This document shows, piece by piece, positions 17,601 to 25,773 of a DNA stretch of 64,000 nt. Where the stretch lies: assembly GCA_025463305.1 (NCBI GenBank), contig JAOBWK010000095.1, forward strand, positions 62,001-126,000. Direction: 5' to 3'. Position 1 is the stretch's first letter, and every line of letters starts with the position of its first letter. The notes under the pieces were generated by a model. The model made no database searches. It saw nothing but the letters and a program-made list of their open reading frames with translations, and was not told where the DNA came from. This DNA is from Ilumatobacteraceae bacterium. GTDB taxonomy: Bacteria; Actinomycetota; Acidimicrobiia; Acidimicrobiales; Ilumatobacteraceae. Made by a program: the position numbers and the translations under genes.

Positions 17601-19414
17601 AACGACGCCTCGGGCACCGCGCCCTCGACGGCGAACCGCACGCCGATGTCGTACAGCGACACCGTGTCGCGGCGCCCGATCTGGAGCACGAACGGCTGCT
17701 CGTCGATCGCCTGCATGCCGAGCTGGTCGAGCAGCGGCAGCAGCTCGGCCAAGGTCAGCGGCTGGTTGCGGCGGTAGATGCGGAACCGGTGCACACCCTC
17801 GACTGCATCGTCGGACGGCACGAACGTGGTGGCCGTGACCTCATCGCCGGCGAGGAGCCGATCGATGATCGGCAGGTCGACGACGGCGAGCGCCGGTGTC
17901 GTCAGCGAGCGGTAGTCGGCCGGCAGCTGGGCGACGTACTCGTCGGCGAGACGGGTGGCCTCGACCGGCTCGATCGCAGCGATCAGCGCGGCGCGCACCT
18001 GATCGTCCCAGCGCTGCGTCATCAGGTCGACATCGGAGCCGAGCCGGGCGAGCTCCTCGGCGGTGACGGGACGCGACCGACGGATCTCGACGGTGATGCG
18101 CGCCAACGGACTGGTGCCGATGAACGTGTCGAACTCCATCCGGTCCGAGCGGGTGGCCGAGGCGACGTGGTCGGCGATCCGCAGCGGCGTGTCGGCGGCG
18201 ACCCGGGTGCGCGGCAGGTACACCGCGAGGGTCTGCCAACCGCTCGCCGGGGCGCGCAGCTCGAGCACCCGCACGACCGTGCGCTCCTGCAGCCCGACGA
18301 TGGCGTTGGCGACATCCGCCAGCTCGTCGCGCCCGAGCTCGAACATCTCGTCGCGCGGGAACGTCTCCAGCACGGTGCGCAGCGCCCGGCCGGAGTGGCT
18401 GTTGGGATCGAGGCGGCTCTTCGACGTGATCCACGCGACGCGCTCGCGGATGAGCGGGATGGTGGTGACCGATGCGCGGTAGGCAGCGGCGGAGAACAGG
18501 CCGACGAAGCGCTCCTCACCGACGACATCGCCACCGTCGCTGAACCGGCGGACGGCGATGCACACGGGACGGGCGCGGCGATGGATCTCGACCTCGTCGT
18601 CGGTGCGGGCGATCGAGACCAGCTCGACGCCACCGGCGTACGGCGGATCGACGTCGGTGGTCGTGCGCAGGATGCCGAGCTGGGATCCGGGCACGACCGA
18701 CAGCGCGCCTCCGGCCAGCTCGTACGACGCGGCGCCGAGGAAGACGAAGTGCTGGCGCGTCAGCCAGCCGAGCAGCTTCGAGACCTGCTCGCCCTCGGTG
18801 GCCGTGTGCCCCTCCGCGGGTGCGTCCGCGAGCTCGTCGGCGAGAACCGTGGCGCGCTCGCGGATCGCGTCGAAGTCGCCGACGACGCGGTGCACGTCGG
18901 CGACGGCGGCGCGCACATCGTGCTCGAGCGACGCGGCCTCGGCCGCGCTGCAGCGCGCGATCTCGATCAGGGTCCACGCCTCGCGCACCCCGCTGCCGCC
19001 GGACCCCGCGCCGCTGAACCCGACGATGGCGCCAGCGGCATCGCGCTCGACGTCGATCATCGGATGCACCACGAACGACGTCGGCACGTCGCGGCGTTCG
19101 AGGACGAGCCGGATGGTGTCGACGAGGAACGGGGCGTCGTCGGTGATGACGCGCACCACGGCATCGGCGCCGTCGGCCGACGTGTCGACCTCGACCAGGG
19201 TCTCGCCCGCGGCGCGGACGCGACCGAAGCGCAGCTCGGACAGCGCCCACGCGGCCAGCTCGGCACCGAACGGCGCGAAGTAGTCGTCGTTGATCTCGCC
19301 GAGGAACAACGGAACGAAGGCGCCGACGAGTGCACGCTCGTCGGTCTCGCCGCCGCTCGACGCGCGCGACGCGACGTCGGCACGGGCCGCGGACAGGATC
19401 TCCCGGTGAGCCAT
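14654..19414 (-). CDS. gdhB: NAD-specific glutamate dehydrogenase, large (about 180 kDa) type
   Basis: A 1586-residue bacterial NAD-GDH (Bac_GDH family), catalysing oxidative deamination of glutamate to 2-oxoglutarate and ammonia. It has N-terminal ACT-like regulatory segments, a central catalytic core with VPVGSKGGFVVKRPP and GNGLLRSEHVKLLAAFDHRH, the Rossmann segment RIVGEGGNLGLTQRGRVEYA, and a long helical C-terminal domain. Length matches the 1500-1600 residue class. ATG 19414 begins MAHREILSAARADV; the frame remains open further upstream but without coding character. It fits with putA further along as a glutamate-catabolic enzyme. Confidence 0.93.
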   Translation of the reverse strand: MAHREILSAARADVASRASSGGETDERALVGAFVPLFLGEINDDYFAPFGAELAAWALSELRFGRVRAAGETLVEVDTSADGADAVVRVITDDAPFLVDTIRLVLERRDVPTSFVVHPMIDVERDAAGAIVGFSGAGSGGSGVREAWTLIEIARCSAAEAASLEHDVRAAVADVHRVVGDFDAIRERATVLADELADAPAEGHTATEGEQVSKLLGWLTRQHFVFLGAASYELAGGALSVVPGSQLGILRTTTDVDPPYAGGVELVSIARTDDEVEIHRRARPVCIAVRRFSDGGDVVGEERFVGLFSAAAYRASVTTIPLIRERVAWITSKSRLDPNSHSGRALRTVLETFPRDEMFELGRDELADVANAIVGLQERTVVRVLELRAPASGWQTLAVYLPRTRVAADTPLRIADHVASATRSDRMEFDTFIGTSPLARITVEIRRSRPVTAEELARLGSDVDLMTQRWDDQVRAALIAAIEPVEATRLADEYVAQLPADYRSLTTPALAVVDLPIIDRLLAGDEVTATTFVPSDDAVEGVHRFRIYRRNQPLTLAELLPLLDQLGMQAIDEQPFVLQIGRRDTVSLYDIGVRFAVEGAVPEASLREAESTFRQLLAGTIEADGFNRLVLAAGLNARDVEIIRAYAKYVRQTSFPFSQPYVESTVAKHPDVMRLLAQLFRTRFDVTMPADQRKDLCDVIVVDLNTALEAIPSLDEDRICRTLGDVILATVRTNAFRPGVDGAKRDVLAFKLDPQLVPDLPLPKPMFEIWVCSPRVEGVHLRGGRIARGGIRWSDRREDFRTEVLGLMKAQMVKNAVIVPVGSKGGFVVKRPPTIGPRGSVIDTGDALRQEVVACYRDFIAGLLDLTDNLVAGGVVPPPDTVRYDTDDPYLVVAADKGTATFSDIANGISADYGYWLGDAFASGGSDGYDHKVMGITARGAWESVRRHAQVLGRNADRDPLTVVGIGDMSGDVFGNGLLRSEHVKLLAAFDHRHIFLDPNPDPAASFAERARLFALPRSSWRDYDPALISEGGGVYPRTVKSIALSAPIRQRLGITDSELAPNELISAILRAPVDLLWNGGIGTYVKAATETNADVGDRTNDAVRVNGAELRCRIVGEGGNLGLTQRGRVEYALAGGLINTDAIDNSAGVDCSDHEVNIKILLNGCVQRGEMTVEERNEFLASMTNEVGELVLDDNRAQTMALTIARKQAFSMINVHTRYLHTLESEGWLNRALEFLPTDRQLAERQAAGQGLTTPEFSVLLAYTKNANVAEVLESDLPDDPYLHAELVRYFPKPMQVRFPEQISSHQLRREITTTQIINQMVNLSGISFDHRITEQSGASVTDIARAWITARDIFGLPTLWDEIEALGSDVKLDVQLDLLLEARRMVERGVLWLLRRRRPPIDIESTVREFAGPMRVLSTRYDDVLRGQLGAITHSTWASRLAAGVHESLAERSSVWPLLHTAFDVIDISGRFQTDLVIVAGTYWHLFDALDVLWLWDGVGALPRSTRWETQARSALRDDLLIGLADLTEDVLRSGGDVAAWMAANERAVGRLTAMFNDVRRGDNFDITTLTVGLRQLRNLSLSTN

Positions 19415-19555
19415 CACGATCTCTTTCTGCTCCGGCAACGCTGGCGGAACGACGGATTCGTGGAGCCGAACCCAGGTCACAGAGTAGCGCTGCCCCTGGC
19501 GTGTCCCCGCCGCATGCCCGCCGGGTCGCGGGTCGACGGCGGGTAGCGTCACGGC

Positions 19556-20281
19556 GTGCCGCGTGGATCGTTCCGACGTCAGACCGAGATCCACCCGGGG
19601 CACCGCGCCATCTCCGGAGGGCTCGCCCGCGCCGCTGTGTTCGGGATGAGCGACGGGCTGATCTCCAACGTCTCGCTGGTGATCGGGTTCTCCGGCAGCG
19701 GCGTCAACTCCAGCCTCGTCCGCCTCGCCGGCCTCGCAGGAGCGATCGGCGGCTCGGTCAGCATGGCGGCCGGCGAGTGGATCAGCATCTCGGCGCAGAA
19801 CGAGCTGGTGACGCGCGAGGTCGCGATCGAGCGCAACGAGCTCGTCGTCAACCACCGTGCCGAGCAGGCCGAGCTGGCCGGCATGTACGAAGACCACGGT
19901 ATGGAGCCCGAGACCGCGCGTCAGGCGGCCGCCGAGGTGATGCGCTCCACGGACGCAGCGCTGGCCGTGCACGCGCGCGAGGAGTTCGGCCTCGATCCCA
20001 ACGACCTGCCGTCACCGGTGCTGGCCGCAGGGCTGTCGCTGCTGTGCTTCCTGCTCGGTGCGATCCTGCCGGTGGTGCCGTGGATGATCGGCTCCGGCAG
20101 TGGCGCCAAGCTCGCCTCGATCGGTGTGGGCATGGTCGCGGCCGCAGCGCTCGGGTGGGCCATCGGCATGGTGGCCGAGCGCCCGCGGCTGTTCAGCGCG
20201 GCGCGGCAGGTGTCGATCCTGCTGGTCGCCTGCGCTGTCACCTACGGCATCGGACAGCTCCTGCACGTCAGCGCCGGCTGA
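19556..20281 (+). CDS. VIT1/CCC1-family transporter
   Basis: A 241-residue membrane protein of the VIT1/CCC1 iron/manganese transporter family. GLARAAVFGMSDGLISNVSL and VSMAAGEWISISAQNEL are the conserved first and second helix motifs. A charged cytoplasmic metal-binding-type segment follows (about residues 80-150, rich in Glu) and then three more helices. Family members move Fe2+ or Mn2+ out of the cytosol. GTG 19556 is the start. It is divergent from the GDH gene. Confidence 0.85.
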   Translation: MPRGSFRRQTEIHPGHRAISGGLARAAVFGMSDGLISNVSLVIGFSGSGVNSSLVRLAGLAGAIGGSVSMAAGEWISISAQNELVTREVAIERNELVVNHRAEQAELAGMYEDHGMEPETARQAAAEVMRSTDAALAVHAREEFGLDPNDLPSPVLAAGLSLLCFLLGAILPVVPWMIGSGSGAKLASIGVGMVAAAALGWAIGMVAERPRLFSAARQVSILLVACAVTYGIGQLLHVSAG

Positions 20282-20311
20282 GACGCACCGCCTGAGACGC
20301 ACCGCCTGGCG

Positions 20312-20701
20312 TCAGATGCCCTGGGAGCGCTGACGGTCGGGGGTGATCTGGAGGATGACGCGCTCGCTCTGGATCTCGCCGGGGTACTCGGTGCCGGAGT
20401 ACTTCTGGGAGAGCGCGTTGATCGATGCCAGCGCGTCGGGCCCGCGGACCTCGCTGGTGACCGTGCCGCGCACCTCGGCGTAGGCGTACGGGTTGGCGTT
20501 GTCCCACACCACGACGGTGACCTTCGGGTTGGCCTGGACGGCCTTGTACTTGGCCCGGTGCACCTCGGTGTTGATCAGGATGTGCTCGTCGTCCGCGTGG
20601 ACCCACATGACGTGCGTGCCGATCGAGCCGTCGGCGAGGTGGAAGCTGATCGTGCCGTAGTTCTTGGCCTGGGCGAAGTCGCGGATCTTTGGGTCGAGCA
20701 T
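20312..20701 (-). CDS. PPOX-class F420-dependent oxidoreductase
   Basis: A 129-residue split-barrel protein of the PPOX/F420 family: KNYGTISFHLADGSIGTHVM, ILINTEVHRAKYKAVQANP and KVTVVVWDNANPYAYAEVRG are the typical strand and cofactor-binding segments. Members reduce diverse substrates with F420H2 or bind flavin or heme; the substrate is unknown. ATG 20701 gives the normal length. It is divergent from the DUF2237 gene 46 bp away. Confidence 0.83.
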   Translation of the reverse strand: MLDPKIRDFAQAKNYGTISFHLADGSIGTHVMWVHADDEHILINTEVHRAKYKAVQANPKVTVVVWDNANPYAYAEVRGTVTSEVRGPDALASINALSQKYSGTEYPGEIQSERVILQITPDRQRSQGI

Positions 20702-20747
20702 CGCGCCAGTGTACGCGGGACACCGGATTTGGTGGTTCGATGGACCC

Positions 20748-21119
20748 ATGGCCCAGACTCAGATCAACGTCCTCGGCACGGAGCTGCAGTCCTGCTCGAT
20801 GGATCCGCTGACCGGGTACTACCGCACCGGTTGCTGCGAGAACCACGGCGACGATCCGGGCGTCCACGTGGTGTGCGTCGTGATGACCGACGAGTTCCTC
20901 GCCTACAGCAAGGGCGTCGGCAACGACCTGAGCACGCCGATGCCGCAGTACGGGTTCGCTGGCCTCGTCGAGGGCGATCAGTGGTGCCTGTGTGCGCCAC
21001 GCTGGCAGGAGGCGTTCGAGGCCGGCGCCGCACCGCGGGTGCGCCTGCAATCCACCCACGTCTCGGCGCTCGAGTACAGCTCGCTGGCCGACCTCCGCTC
21101 CGTGGCGGTCGACGGGTGA
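20748..21119 (+). CDS. DUF2237 family protein
   Basis: A 123-residue protein matching DUF2237: NVLGTELQSCSMDPLTGYYR, GCCENHGDDPGVHVVCVVMT, YSKGVGNDLSTPMPQYGF, GDQWCLCAPRWQEAFEAG. Its conserved cysteines (GCC, WCLC) hint at metal or redox chemistry, but the family function is not established. It heads a run of three closely spaced genes with the MpaB-like and cobalamin-domain-like proteins. Confidence 0.85.
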   Translation: MAQTQINVLGTELQSCSMDPLTGYYRTGCCENHGDDPGVHVVCVVMTDEFLAYSKGVGNDLSTPMPQYGFAGLVEGDQWCLCAPRWQEAFEAGAAPRVRLQSTHVSALEYSSLADLRSVAVDG

Positions 21120-21144
21120 CCCACCGTCACGGCCGGTGCGCCGG

Positions 21145-22011
21145 ATGAGCACGGTCGATCTCGAGCCGGCGCGCGCATGGATCGCCAGCCAGATCCGCAG
21201 CCGCGTCGTCGGCGACGATCCCGCCGCGAAGGGTGCCGCCATCTTCGACACCGACGGTCCGCGCTGGTTCGCCGAGGACACGCCCATCCGCCTCGTCCAC
21301 TCCGATGCCTCGATGTTCATCGGCGGGCTGCGCGCCCTGCTGCTGCAGTCGATGCATCCGCTGGCGATGGCCGGGGTGGCCGACCACTCCGACTTCCGTC
21401 ACGATCCGTGGGGCCGGCTGCAGCGCACCTCGGAGTTCCTCGCCGCGACGACCTACGGCGACATCGACACCGCCCGTCGGGCGATCACCATCGTCAAGCG
21501 GGTCCACGAGCGCGTCGTCGGCACGGCCCCCGACGGCCGCGCCTATGCGGCCAACGATCCGCACCTGTTGCACTGGGTGCACCTCGCCGAGGCCGACAGC
21601 TTCCTCGCCGCGTACCAGCGCTACGGCACCCGCCGCCTGACGCCGGCCGAGGCCGACGAGTACCTGGCGCAGTCGGCCGTGGTCGCGCGGGAGCTCGGCG
21701 TCGTCGATCCGCCGTTGACGGTGCAGATGCTGCGTCGCCAGCTCGATGCGTTCCGTCCCGAGCTGCGCGGCACGCCGGCGGCACGCGACGCAGCCCGCTT
21801 CCTCCTGGTCGAGCCACCACTGCCGCTCGCTGCCCGCCCGCCGTACCTCGTGCTCGCCGCCGCTGCGGTGGCGCTGCTGCCGGTGTGGACCCGTTGGCCG
21901 TTGCGGGTGCCGTTCCTGCCGGTCAGCGAGAAGCTCCTCGTCGGACCCGCCGGCGAAGCCCTCACCGCCGTCATCCGCTGGTCGATGCAACCGGCGGGTC
22001 GGCTGCGATGA
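21145..22011 (+). CDS. MpaB/Lcp-type (DUF2236) oxygenase family protein
   Basis: A 288-residue DUF2236 protein. The signature segments are ASMFIGGLRALLLQSMHPLA, GVADHSDFRHDPWGRLQRT and LLHWVHLAEADSFLAAYQRY, which supply the candidate heme-ligand histidines. The family includes latex-clearing protein and MpaB, heme b dioxygenases cleaving hydrophobic alkenes; many actinobacterial members are uncharacterised. The start ATG 21145 lies 25 bp after the DUF2237 gene and the stop overlaps the next start. Confidence 0.82.
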   Translation: MSTVDLEPARAWIASQIRSRVVGDDPAAKGAAIFDTDGPRWFAEDTPIRLVHSDASMFIGGLRALLLQSMHPLAMAGVADHSDFRHDPWGRLQRTSEFLAATTYGDIDTARRAITIVKRVHERVVGTAPDGRAYAANDPHLLHWVHLAEADSFLAAYQRYGTRRLTPAEADEYLAQSAVVARELGVVDPPLTVQMLRRQLDAFRPELRGTPAARDAARFLLVEPPLPLAARPPYLVLAAAAVALLPVWTRWPLRVPFLPVSEKLLVGPAGEALTAVIRWSMQPAGRLR

Positions 22012-23675
22012 TCCGAGGCGCCGACCTGCTCGCGGACGGCGCCACCGCCGCGGTGGCGCTGCCGATCCGTCGCAGCCGGTTCTGCCAGGCGAACGACGCC
22101 CTGAGCGAGGTCGAGGTCAAGGCTCGCGCCAAGGCCACCGGGCGCATCATGTACCACGCCCACATCGGGCTCGCCGACTGGCCGGCCACCGAGCGCGCCA
22201 TCGTCGAGCTCACCGATGCGCTCGGCGAGCGCGGTCACACCCTCGATCGCTTCGGGCTCTGCATCTCCCGGGCGATGGGCATGCCCGACGACCGGCGTGG
22301 AGCGTTCCCCAAGGAGACCGGGCCGATGCTCGCGCCCGCCGACTGGGCGCGAGTCGTCGACGCCGCGCCGAGCCATCCGCACATGGGCGACAACATGATC
22401 GGCACGCCGAACGGGTTCACGACGACGCTCGCCTCGCTCGCCGTCGGGGCGACGACGATCGGCAACCTCGGCCAGTACTTCGGCTTCGAGTGGCCCGGCA
22501 TCGGCGATGTGGAGCTCACCGAGGCGACGGTGCGCGCTCTCGGCGCGATGGCAGCACTGCGCGACCGCGGCGCGCTGATGCACTCCTACCTCGACGACGG
22601 CGCGGCGATGCAGCTGCCGCACTACGGCGCATACGTCGGCTGGGCCGCGATCGAGCTGCACGCCGTGGAAACCCTGTGCGGCGCACGCCTCGCCCACTCC
22701 TACGGCGGGCTGGTCGATCAGCCGCTGCACCGCGCCGTGGTCACCCTCGCCCTCGATGACATCCGCGGTCGTGGCAACTCGATCGGCACGATGATCTACG
22801 GCAACACCGTCGACATGGTGCGCGGCGACGATGCGCACAACCGCGCTGTCGTCGCGACGTCGGCCCACGTCGACATCGCCACCCAACTCCATCGCCCGAC
22901 CGGCCACGCGATCCACGTCACGCCGCTCACCGAGGCCGAGCGCATCCCCAACGCGGCGGAGAACCTCGAGGTGCAGCTCCTCGCCCGCGAGCTCGAGCGC
23001 GAGGCGCGGCGGTCCGGCGATCTCTTCCACTGGGCGCGCATCGACCGGCTCGCCGCCGACTGCGCGGAGTACGCGATCGCATACCGCGACCGGGCGCTCC
23101 GGCTGCTCGCCGACGACGGCATCGACATCGCCGATCCGGCGGCGCTGCTGCTCGCGCTCCGCCGAGTCGGCCCCGCCGAGCTCGATCGGCGGATCGACCT
23201 GCTGCCACCCACCGACGTCGGTCGCCTCGAGCCGTGGAAGGCCGGGCTGATGTCGGGCTTCGTCGAGCGGGTCGGGCGGTCGCTGCCGCGGCTCGACGGC
23301 CGCCGCGTGGTGTTGGCCGTGCTCGAGGTGCACGATGTCGTGCGCGACGCACTGGCGCGCGCCCTCCCCCGAGCGGGCTGCGAGGTCGTGCTGCTGCCTG
23401 CCGATTCCACTCCCGCCGGCGTGGCTCGCGCCGCCAACGACGAGGACGCCGACGCCGTGGTGGTGGGCGTCTACAACGGATCCGCGCTCACGATCGCCCG
23501 CGAGCTCCGCCACCACCTGGCCGCCGAGGCGTGGGACGGCACCGTCGTGTTCGGTGGCCTGCTCAACGAGGACGAGGGCGGCGACCTGCCGATCGACGTG
23601 CGCGACCGGATCCAGGCGCTGGGGATCCGCACCGTCGACCAGATCGAAGAGCTCGGCGCGCTCTTGGCCGATTAG
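22008..23675 (+). CDS. Cobalamin-dependent-mutase-like protein, degenerate B12 motif
   Basis: A 555-residue protein starting at ATG 22008, overlapping the previous stop (ATGA). Residues about 1-400 look like a TIM-barrel substrate domain (DNMIGTPNGFTTTLASLAVG, TIGNLGQYFGFEWPG, NSIGTMIYGNTVDM). Residues about 430-555 resemble a B12-binding Rossmann domain (RVVLAVLEVHDVVRDALARA, DADAVVVGVYNGSALTIARE). The cobalamin motif DxHxxG reads ExHxxV here, so B12 binding is doubtful. The nearest recalled architecture is the methylaspartate mutase E / aminomutase class. No substrate can be named. Confidence 0.6.
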   Translation: MIRGADLLADGATAAVALPIRRSRFCQANDALSEVEVKARAKATGRIMYHAHIGLADWPATERAIVELTDALGERGHTLDRFGLCISRAMGMPDDRRGAFPKETGPMLAPADWARVVDAAPSHPHMGDNMIGTPNGFTTTLASLAVGATTIGNLGQYFGFEWPGIGDVELTEATVRALGAMAALRDRGALMHSYLDDGAAMQLPHYGAYVGWAAIELHAVETLCGARLAHSYGGLVDQPLHRAVVTLALDDIRGRGNSIGTMIYGNTVDMVRGDDAHNRAVVATSAHVDIATQLHRPTGHAIHVTPLTEAERIPNAAENLEVQLLARELEREARRSGDLFHWARIDRLAADCAEYAIAYRDRALRLLADDGIDIADPAALLLALRRVGPAELDRRIDLLPPTDVGRLEPWKAGLMSGFVERVGRSLPRLDGRRVVLAVLEVHDVVRDALARALPRAGCEVVLLPADSTPAGVARAANDEDADAVVVGVYNGSALTIARELRHHLAAEAWDGTVVFGGLLNEDEGGDLPIDVRDRIQALGIRTVDQIEELGALLAD

Positions 23676-23732
23676 GCTCCTCGGCCAACACGGTGCCTGG
23701 TCGGCGAGCACCGCGGAAGGACCCCGATTCCC

Positions 23733-25274
23733 ATGAGTGACCTACCCCCTCCCAACTTCGGTCCTCCGGGGGACGGCCCCGCGGGCGACGACATCCCCGT
23801 GCCGGAGAGCTGGACCGTGATGCCCGACGCCGACGGCGACGCGGCACCGGTCCCACCGCCGCCTCCCCCGCCTCCACCACCGCCGCCCCCTCCCCCGCCA
23901 CCGGTGCCGGTGCCGACGATCAGTGTCAGCATGGGCGGGCCCGTCGCCGGCCCGCCACCGACGGGCTCGACGGGCTCGACGGGATCCAGCCACGGCAAGG
24001 GCAAGGTCATCGCCGCCATCGTCGTGGTCCTCGCCATCGTCGGCGCCGGCGTGTTCTTCCTGACACGCAGCGACGATTCGACGAAGAAGACCGACGCCAC
24101 CACCGCCACCGCGGACACCACCGACACGACCGGGGTCGACACTTCGGCGGTCGACACCTCCACGCCATCGACCGGTTCGGCGGCCACGGGGTCGAGCACT
24201 GCCGGCACGACGGGGTCGACCGACGCCGTGAACACCACCGTCACGGCCGACACAACGGCCACCACCGCCGGCACGGTCGCCCCCACCGACGCGCCAACCA
24301 CGACCGTGCCGTTCGCCGTCCCGGCCGGCGCCATCGACCTCGGCCATCAGGTGTACCTGCCGATCCCCGACGGCTGGGCGCAGACCAGCAAGCCGGGCGA
24401 GGTCGTGGTGGTGTCGGATGGCGCGGGGTCGTCCGCCTCGTTCCAGGCACTTGCCCGCAACGCCGGCGAGGACGTCTCGGCGCTCACCCAGGAGTACACC
24501 GACACCTTCGACAAGGACTTCGCCGCGGTCGGCTTCGGGCCGATGCGGTTCGTGCGCACCATCGACGGGCCGCTGTCGATCAACCAGTACAGCATGTACT
24601 ACACCACGTACCAGCCCGGTGACGCCAAGGGCATCGACGGCGCGATCACCATCTTCGTGCGCACCGATGGCCTGAGCCTGGTCTACGACTCGTACAGCAC
24701 CGCCGGCCTCACGCCGCTCTCGGATGCCTCGTACCAGGGGATGATCAAGAGCATGCTCGACGCCACGCCGCTCGGTGCCAGCGTCACCCTCACCCAGCAC
24801 GATCCGTTCCGGGTCAAGTCCGCCAGCCCGTTCGTCGAGGTCTCGGGCGTCATCGGGTTCACGACGACGCCGGGCTTCAACACCGTCATCTCCGGCAACG
24901 GCCACGGGCAGGCCGACAACGGCACCGAGACCGTCGAGGTCATCTCCGCCAACGGCCAAGCGGACACGAACGGGCTGATCGCCGCTGCGCAGGGCTACCT
25001 CGGCAACACCGAGACGAACGTCGCGTACGGCGCGCCCACCCAGGACGCGCCCGACACCTACGGCGTCGTGCACGGCACGTTCACATGGACCGCGACGGCA
25101 TCCGACGGCAGCCCCACAGCCGGCGTCATCGACTACTACCTCGATCCGGCGAGCCAGAACGCGTACGTGATGTACCGGAGCTGGAAGACCACGAACGGGC
25201 CGGACGAGCCGTTCGCCGCCGAGGGGGCGTTCATGCGCCGCAGCTTCTACGACTCGCTGACGACGATCCCCTGA
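23733..25274 (+). CDS. Membrane-anchored protein with polyproline N-terminus
   Basis: A 513-residue protein. The cytoplasmic N-terminus carries 17 consecutive prolines (about residues 43-59), then a Gly/Ser/Thr segment and one membrane helix (VIAAIVVVLAIVGAGVFFL, about 91-110). A Thr/Ser/Asp-rich linker follows to about 190, and an extracellular domain of about 320 residues without a recognised family. Translation through the Pro run should need EF-P. ATG 23733 has GGAAGG 9 bp upstream. Confidence 0.8.
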   Translation: MSDLPPPNFGPPGDGPAGDDIPVPESWTVMPDADGDAAPVPPPPPPPPPPPPPPPPPVPVPTISVSMGGPVAGPPPTGSTGSTGSSHGKGKVIAAIVVVLAIVGAGVFFLTRSDDSTKKTDATTATADTTDTTGVDTSAVDTSTPSTGSAATGSSTAGTTGSTDAVNTTVTADTTATTAGTVAPTDAPTTTVPFAVPAGAIDLGHQVYLPIPDGWAQTSKPGEVVVVSDGAGSSASFQALARNAGEDVSALTQEYTDTFDKDFAAVGFGPMRFVRTIDGPLSINQYSMYYTTYQPGDAKGIDGAITIFVRTDGLSLVYDSYSTAGLTPLSDASYQGMIKSMLDATPLGASVTLTQHDPFRVKSASPFVEVSGVIGFTTTPGFNTVISGNGHGQADNGTETVEVISANGQADTNGLIAAAQGYLGNTETNVAYGAPTQDAPDTYGVVHGTFTWTATASDGSPTAGVIDYYLDPASQNAYVMYRSWKTTNGPDEPFAAEGAFMRRSFYDSLTTIP

Positions 25275-25296
25275 CGCGGCACCGTGGCCGCCGCGG

Positions 25297-25647
25297 TCAC
25301 GACAACGCTGATTCGTCGAAGACCGACCACACCTTCTTCGGCACGACCATCCGCCACGCATCGATGACGAGCTCGATCATCTCGTCGACGTCGATCGCGG
25401 CCATCCGCACCTCGACCCAGTTGAACCGGAGATCCGATTCGCGCGGCATGAGGAACGTGTCCGGATCACCGCCCACCAGCGCGGCCCGCTCCTCCTTCGG
25501 GAACCCGAAGCCCATGCGCGTCTCGTCCCGTGACACCGCCGCGTAGACGATGCTGCCGATCCGCCACCGCACGCTGCCGCGCACGATGCCCTCGGTCGTG
25601 CGCGGGAGCTGCACCGCGATCCGACGCACGTCGTCGAGCGTCACCAT
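25297..25647 (-). CDS. MmcQ/YjbR family protein
   Basis: A 116-residue protein of the MmcQ/YjbR (CyaY-like fold) family: VTLDDVRRIAVQLPRTTE, VSRDETRMGFGFPKEERAAL, a strand WVEVRMAAIDVDEMIELV and the terminal AWRMVVPKKVWSVFDE. Family members are often called DNA-binding, but their role is uncertain. ATG 25647. It is convergent with the upstream membrane-anchored protein gene. Confidence 0.82.
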   Translation of the reverse strand: MVTLDDVRRIAVQLPRTTEGIVRGSVRWRIGSIVYAAVSRDETRMGFGFPKEERAALVGGDPDTFLMPRESDLRFNWVEVRMAAIDVDEMIELVIDAWRMVVPKKVWSVFDESALS

Positions 25648-25773
25648 CGCGGGCGCCGGCCGACCTGTCGGGTACCGCTCCGACCACGCCCGCGCCGACT
25701 CACGATCTCGACGTTACGACGCCGCCGGTCACCGCACGGCTCATTCCCGGGGTCGGCCTGCGAGACTGCCCAC

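Noticed and set aside
14531..19546. A 1671-codon plus-strand ORF
   Set aside because: It lies opposite the NAD-GDH gene; its translation is Arg/Gly/Val/Asp-rich with no domain, the mirror of GC-rich codon use.
19415..19972. N-terminal extension of the GDH reading frame to 1772 residues
   Set aside because: The extra part overlaps the divergent VIT1-like gene and its promoter and has no similarity to the family; MAHREIL at 19414 is the natural start.
22008..23675. Confident call as a B12-dependent mutase
   Set aside because: The DxHxxG ligand motif is ExHxxV, so cobalamin binding cannot be assumed.
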